From Priestia megaterium NBRC 15308 = ATCC 14581 (GTDB lineage: Bacteria > Bacillota > Bacilli > Bacillales > Bacillaceae_H): DNA of 64,000 nt. A program made the position numbers and the translations under genes. The number at the start of each line of letters is the position of its first letter. Positions within the stretch are counted from its first letter, which is position 1. Location of the stretch: positions 5,140,501 to 5,204,500 of the forward strand of contig NZ_CP009920.1 in the NCBI RefSeq assembly GCF_000832985.1. Direction: 5' to 3'. Under the pieces are notes generated by a model. The model was not told the DNA's origin. It was given only the letters and a program-made list of their open reading frames with translations, and did not search any database. Shown piece after piece: positions 60,907 to 64,000 of this stretch.

Positions 60907-61343
60907 ACTGTGAGCCGGGGCTCTAATTCAATTTCAACATTTCCTTGGATGGCTCTTGAAATCATACAGGATGTTTCTGCTTTTTTTATAAGTCGACTGA
61001 TTTTTTCTTCTTGAGCCGTAAGTTCAGGTGTGATGATAACGTGAGGTTTGTGAATAATTTTTTCGTATGTGAATACACCATTCGTTACGTCCACAACAGC
61101 TTCTGATTCCATCGTTAAAGCTTCCTGACGGATTCCGCTTCTTTCGAACATCGCCGCAAGCGTGATAATATAGCAAGTGGCTGCTGCTCCTAGCAGCATT
61201 TCATCTGGATTTGTTCCTACTCCTGGCCCGTCCATTTCTGGCGGAATAGAAATTTGTGTTTTTAATTGTCCTGATTCAATTGTACCTACTTCATTTCGAC
61301 CTCCTGGCCAATTTGCTTGCAGGTGAAAATGGTGTTTTGCCAT
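60897..61343 (-). CDS. OsmC/Ohr family peroxiredoxin-like protein
   Basis: A 148-residue thiol-dependent peroxidase of the OsmC superfamily. The two reactive cysteines are C57 (in AATCYIITLA) and C126 (in AETSCMISRA), at the usual spacing. The family reduces organic hydroperoxides. AGAAGGA ribosome site. Monocistronic. Confidence 0.88.
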   Translation of the reverse strand: MAKHHFHLQANWPGGRNEVGTIESGQLKTQISIPPEMDGPGVGTNPDEMLLGAAATCYIITLAAMFERSGIRQEALTMESEAVVDVTNGVFTYEKIIHKPHVIITPELTAQEEKISRLIKKAETSCMISRAIQGNVEIELEPRLTVKA

Positions 61344-61429
61344 AGTTTATCCTTCTTCCTTCTATATAATGATGTGTACCTAGCGTACCCTTTTTATGTA
61401 TAAAATAAAAATGTTCTGCTTGTAACAGC

Positions 61430-61460
61430 AAAAAGACTGCTAAACAGCGCAGTCTTTGTT
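61430..61460 (-). terminator. terminator of the epimerase-like gene
   Basis: Nine-bp stem AAAGACTGC / GCAGTCTTT with flanking A/T runs. Confidence 0.8.
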
Positions 61461-61465
61461 TTCTC

Positions 61466-62362
61466 TTAACTTAAAGGTACTTTCTTTTCGCTTTCAACGA
61501 AAGCTTTGATTAATGATGGCAACCAGTCCTGCAGATTTGTAAATGAATATCCCCAAAAGCTAGCTTTTTCATTGCTCATTGTCCAAGAATGATCTACTCC
61601 GTACGGAGAACTATTTTCGTCTGTTAAACGAGAGGTTGTTTTTGCTGTTTTACCCGCTGCTTGTTCAATATATGAAAATAAATTTTTGAGTGAAATGGTA
61701 CCATTTGAACAAGCATTAATCGGCCCTTTTAGCTTCTGCTCTGCACACCAGACTAAAAATTCACCAGCTTCTTCCTGTGAAATAAAGTTCATTTCCGCTT
61801 CGATAGCCGGTACACCAATTTCTTCTTCATGCATAATTTTTTCTACGTGAAAACGTAAACGATCCGTATAATCATCTTTTCCCATTACAATTGGAAAACG
61901 GACAGCCGTTACCGAAAACGGTGCTTTTTGAAAAAATACCGCTTCAGCTTGGCGTTTTCCTTCTTGGTAGGAAATATTTTCACGGCGTGTATATGAAATA
62001 GGATACTTGTATGGGTCAAAATCTTCTTCATAACACGTTTTTTCTAAAGAACCGTATACTGAAAGAGTCGAGGTGAGTACATAGTGACTCGTACTATGAC
62101 GAAAAGCTTCAACAGCCACAGCTGCGCCGTGTGAAGAATAGCATATTTGATCGAAGATAACATCCCATTTTCTTCCTCGTGTTGTTTCGATTACAGAATC
62201 TTTTTCTACACGATCAAGAAAAATCCGTTCAACTCGGTCGCTGAAATCATCTGGTGTTTTACCTCGCGTTGCTAACGTAACCTTAACTCCTTTAGAGAGC
62301 AATGTCTGGACTAAATTTTTTCCAAAAAAACGAGTTCCACCTAACACAAGTGCTGTTTTCAT
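61466..62362 (-). CDS. NAD-dependent epimerase/reductase (extended SDR)
   Basis: Rossmann-fold protein of 298 residues. N-terminal LVLGGTRFFGKNL cofactor motif, the TSTLSVYGS active-site strand near residue 100, and a degenerate catalytic YxxxK (SYQEGKRQAE near 137). It resembles the CSP41/isoflavone-reductase-like atypical SDRs; substrate unknown. The ATG at 62362 follows GGTGGAG; the GTG at 62374 overlaps that site. Confidence 0.8.
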   Translation of the reverse strand: MKTALVLGGTRFFGKNLVQTLLSKGVKVTLATRGKTPDDFSDRVERIFLDRVEKDSVIETTRGRKWDVIFDQICYSSHGAAVAVEAFRHSTSHYVLTSTLSVYGSLEKTCYEEDFDPYKYPISYTRRENISYQEGKRQAEAVFFQKAPFSVTAVRFPIVMGKDDYTDRLRFHVEKIMHEEEIGVPAIEAEMNFISQEEAGEFLVWCAEQKLKGPINACSNGTISLKNLFSYIEQAAGKTAKTTSRLTDENSSPYGVDHSWTMSNEKASFWGYSFTNLQDWLPSLIKAFVESEKKVPLS

Positions 62363-62527
62363 CTTTTTCTCCACCTTTCGTATTTGATATGAGTAACCAT
62401 ACCATTATTATCCAACTTTTTTGTTCATAAAGCTATGAATCTTTCCGCTTATTTTTTTATATTCCCCCCTATTTTTTCGCCACTGCCGTGTTAAGATGTA
62501 CATATCTAACAAAAAGGAGCGACAGTG

Positions 62528-63748
62528 ATGAATCCTTCTCCACTTCCCCTTAACGACCGCCTTGTTGTTCTTGATATTATTCGGGGTATTGCTTTGCTAG
62601 GCATTTTCTTAGTAAATATCCCTGCTTTTGCTTATCCGATATTTATTTTTCAAATGTACGATATTCCTTATGAATATAAAGGAATCGATGCTTATATTGA
62701 TTTATTCCTGCTGCTGTTTGTTCAAGGAAAGTTTTTTACGATTTTTTCTTTTTTATTTGGACTTGGATGCGGAATCTTTTTGCGTAGAGCTGAAGAAAAG
62801 CATTACTTTGCCGCTGCTTTATGGTCAAGAAGAATGGCTTCTTTGCTATTAATCGGGCTTTTTCATCTTGTCTTTTTCTGGTATGGAGACATTTTGCATG
62901 TGTATGCTATTGGCGGTTTTTTATTGTTGTTTTTTTATAATCAAAAAACCAAGACGATTTTGCTGTGGGCAATAGGCTTGCTATGCTTTTTTTATCTTTT
63001 GGCTTGCATGCAGTTTTTTATTCCAGCCCACGTCTTGCAGGAGGCTCAGTTGGAGTATAAGGTTTTACATGAACATGCCTTAGTCCAATATTTATCCACC
63101 TACAGGCAAGCAGACTATTTATCTTGGCTGTTTTATCGTTTGAATGTTGAAGTGGTACCTATGCTATTAAATCTACCGTTTTCTATCTTTCCCGTATTTT
63201 CTATGTTTTTATTTGGCTTATATACTGCTAAAAAAGAATTAGTACATAGTATCGAACAAAATCGTTCCTTTTTTAAGAAAATTCAGTTAATAACAGGTGC
63301 AGCAGGTTTTACTTTAACTATCATTCTCGCTATCTTAAAACTAGAAATTTTAAAATATGGACTCTATCAGCAGTCGGCCATTCACCTTTTTACAAGTTTG
63401 AGCGGCATTTTTCTATGTTTTTTTTATCTTACCACCTTACTGTTATTCCTGCAATTTTCTCCTTACGCTTCGATGCTGGGTCTTTTTAAGTATAGTGGAA
63501 CAATGGCATTAACAACTTACCTTAGCCAAACTTTAATTTGCCTGTGGATGGTTAGAGACTTTGGTTTATACGGAACTCTTACCTTAACAGAAAGCACGAT
63601 TATTTCTCTCATTATATATACACTCCAGCTTTTTTTTAATAAGTGGTGGCTTTATTATTTCTATTACGGTCCGTGTGAATGGTTATGGCGGAGCTTTACA
63701 TACCGATCTTTCCCGCCTCTCAGACGGAATAGAAAAGCTTCAGCTTAA
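62528..63748 (+). CDS. DUF418 family membrane protein (YeiB type)
   Basis: A 406-residue integral membrane protein with about nine to ten hydrophobic segments. N-terminal RLVVLDIIRGIALLGIFLVN and the GKFFTIFSFLFGLG stretch are signatures; the C-terminal DUF418 domain (about 225-390) ends YYGPCEWLWRS, also typical. Function unknown; homologues are sometimes linked to cell-envelope assembly. The ATG at 62528 follows AAAGGAG at eight bases. Confidence 0.88.
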   Translation: MNPSPLPLNDRLVVLDIIRGIALLGIFLVNIPAFAYPIFIFQMYDIPYEYKGIDAYIDLFLLLFVQGKFFTIFSFLFGLGCGIFLRRAEEKHYFAAALWSRRMASLLLIGLFHLVFFWYGDILHVYAIGGFLLLFFYNQKTKTILLWAIGLLCFFYLLACMQFFIPAHVLQEAQLEYKVLHEHALVQYLSTYRQADYLSWLFYRLNVEVVPMLLNLPFSIFPVFSMFLFGLYTAKKELVHSIEQNRSFFKKIQLITGAAGFTLTIILAILKLEILKYGLYQQSAIHLFTSLSGIFLCFFYLTTLLLFLQFSPYASMLGLFKYSGTMALTTYLSQTLICLWMVRDFGLYGTLTLTESTIISLIIYTLQLFFNKWWLYYFYYGPCEWLWRSFTYRSFPPLRRNRKASA

Positions 63749-63751
63749 CAG

Positions 63752-63783
63752 CAAATCGGCCTTCAAATTTGAAAGCCGATTTG
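63752..63783. terminator. bidirectional terminator
   Basis: Near-perfect palindrome: stem CAAATCGGC / GCCGATTTG with inner CTTCAAATTTGAAAG pairing, between convergent genes. Confidence 0.75.
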
Positions 63784-63789
63784 TCTCCT

Positions 63790-64000
63790 TTACTGCAAAG
63801 GAGGTACGGTTATTCGTTTAATTCCATTTGTCTCAAACTCTCGTATATACTCCATTTCTCGATGAAAAATTTGCATAAAAACTTCATTTTTTATTTCTTT
63901 AATGGGTCCTATTTGTTCTATCACATCTCGTTTAGCCATGCGATAGGCTAGCGCTTCCCAAAACACTTCGTTATCGTATTCTCCAATAATATCTTGAAGA
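63790..64000 (-). CDS. 3' end of a conserved hypothetical gene (partial)
   Basis: The leftward frame is open from the window edge to a TAA at 63790-63792 and gives the last 69 residues of a protein, rich in Glu/Ile with helical character (EYDNEVFWEALAYRMAKRD near its visible start). The start lies outside the window. No family was recognised from this fragment. Confidence 0.6.
   Translation of the reverse strand, partial: LQDIIGEYDNEVFWEALAYRMAKRDVIEQIGPIKEIKNEVFMQIFHREMEYIREFETNGIKRITVPPLQ

Overview
The window looks like chromosome of a low-GC Gram-positive spore former of the Bacillaceae, most likely Priestia (Bacillus) megaterium or a close relative. The signs are an AT-rich sequence, AGGAGG ribosome sites with frequent GTG/TTG starts, Bacillus-type operons (sigY-yxlCDEFG, odhA-odhB, a yhgD/yhgE-like pair), spore-protein families (GerP-like, DUF4183), an RsbR paralogue and a stand-alone Amj flippase. 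The species name is an inference from gene content. I see no rRNA, tRNA, CRISPR array, insertion sequence or phage.

Layout. 1-9.7 kb: small membrane proteins, YitT, a TPR protein, GNAT, a secreted-type nuclease lipoprotein, a prolyl-4-hydroxylase-like enzyme, Mqo, a PPDK-regulatory protein and a Cof phosphatase. 9.7-14.3 kb: the most unusual part, described below. 14.3-19 kb: MscS-like channel, HAD phosphatase, a GRDP-like protein with a His/Cys tail, small membrane proteins and a DUF4183 pair. 19-31 kb: aminopeptidase AmpS, then a glycolate/glyoxylate block (glcE-glcF-glcD, malate synthase G, a FAH-family enzyme, an IclR regulator) divergent from an LctP-type permease, with CcpA (cre)-like sites. 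31-37 kb: Amj and the complete sigY-yxlCDEFG operon with a recognisable autoregulated ECF promoter. 37-46 kb: GerP-like and other small proteins, esterase, SsuD, RsbR-like and CorA genes, a palindromic intergenic repeat, a fused SpeD-SpeE spermidine enzyme and a polysaccharide deacetylase. 46-54 kb: cell-envelope genes, a two-component system with a beta-propeller lipoprotein, a flavin monooxygenase and a TetR/Pip pair. 54-64 kb: sucA-sucB, a PadR/MFS pair, OsmC, an epimerase, DUF418 and the 3' end of a gene that leaves the window.

The candidate undescribed system lies at about 9.9-14.2 kb. A 487-residue protein with a layout like plasmid Rep_3 initiators is followed by 16 same-strand copies of a 21-bp iteron. 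Most iterons are spaced 30-31 bp and several gaps are near-multiples of that step. Next comes a second winged-helix-like protein whose promoter directly abuts the last iteron. It is followed by a gene-free, AT-rich 0.84 kb stretch with two perfect TTATCCACA DnaA boxes, a third TTATACACA box on the other strand and a one-mismatch box. Together this has the parts of an iteron-type replication origin sitting among chromosomal metabolic genes. It could be a captured plasmid replicon, an auxiliary origin, or a domesticated iteron-binding regulator. The sequence alone cannot tell which.
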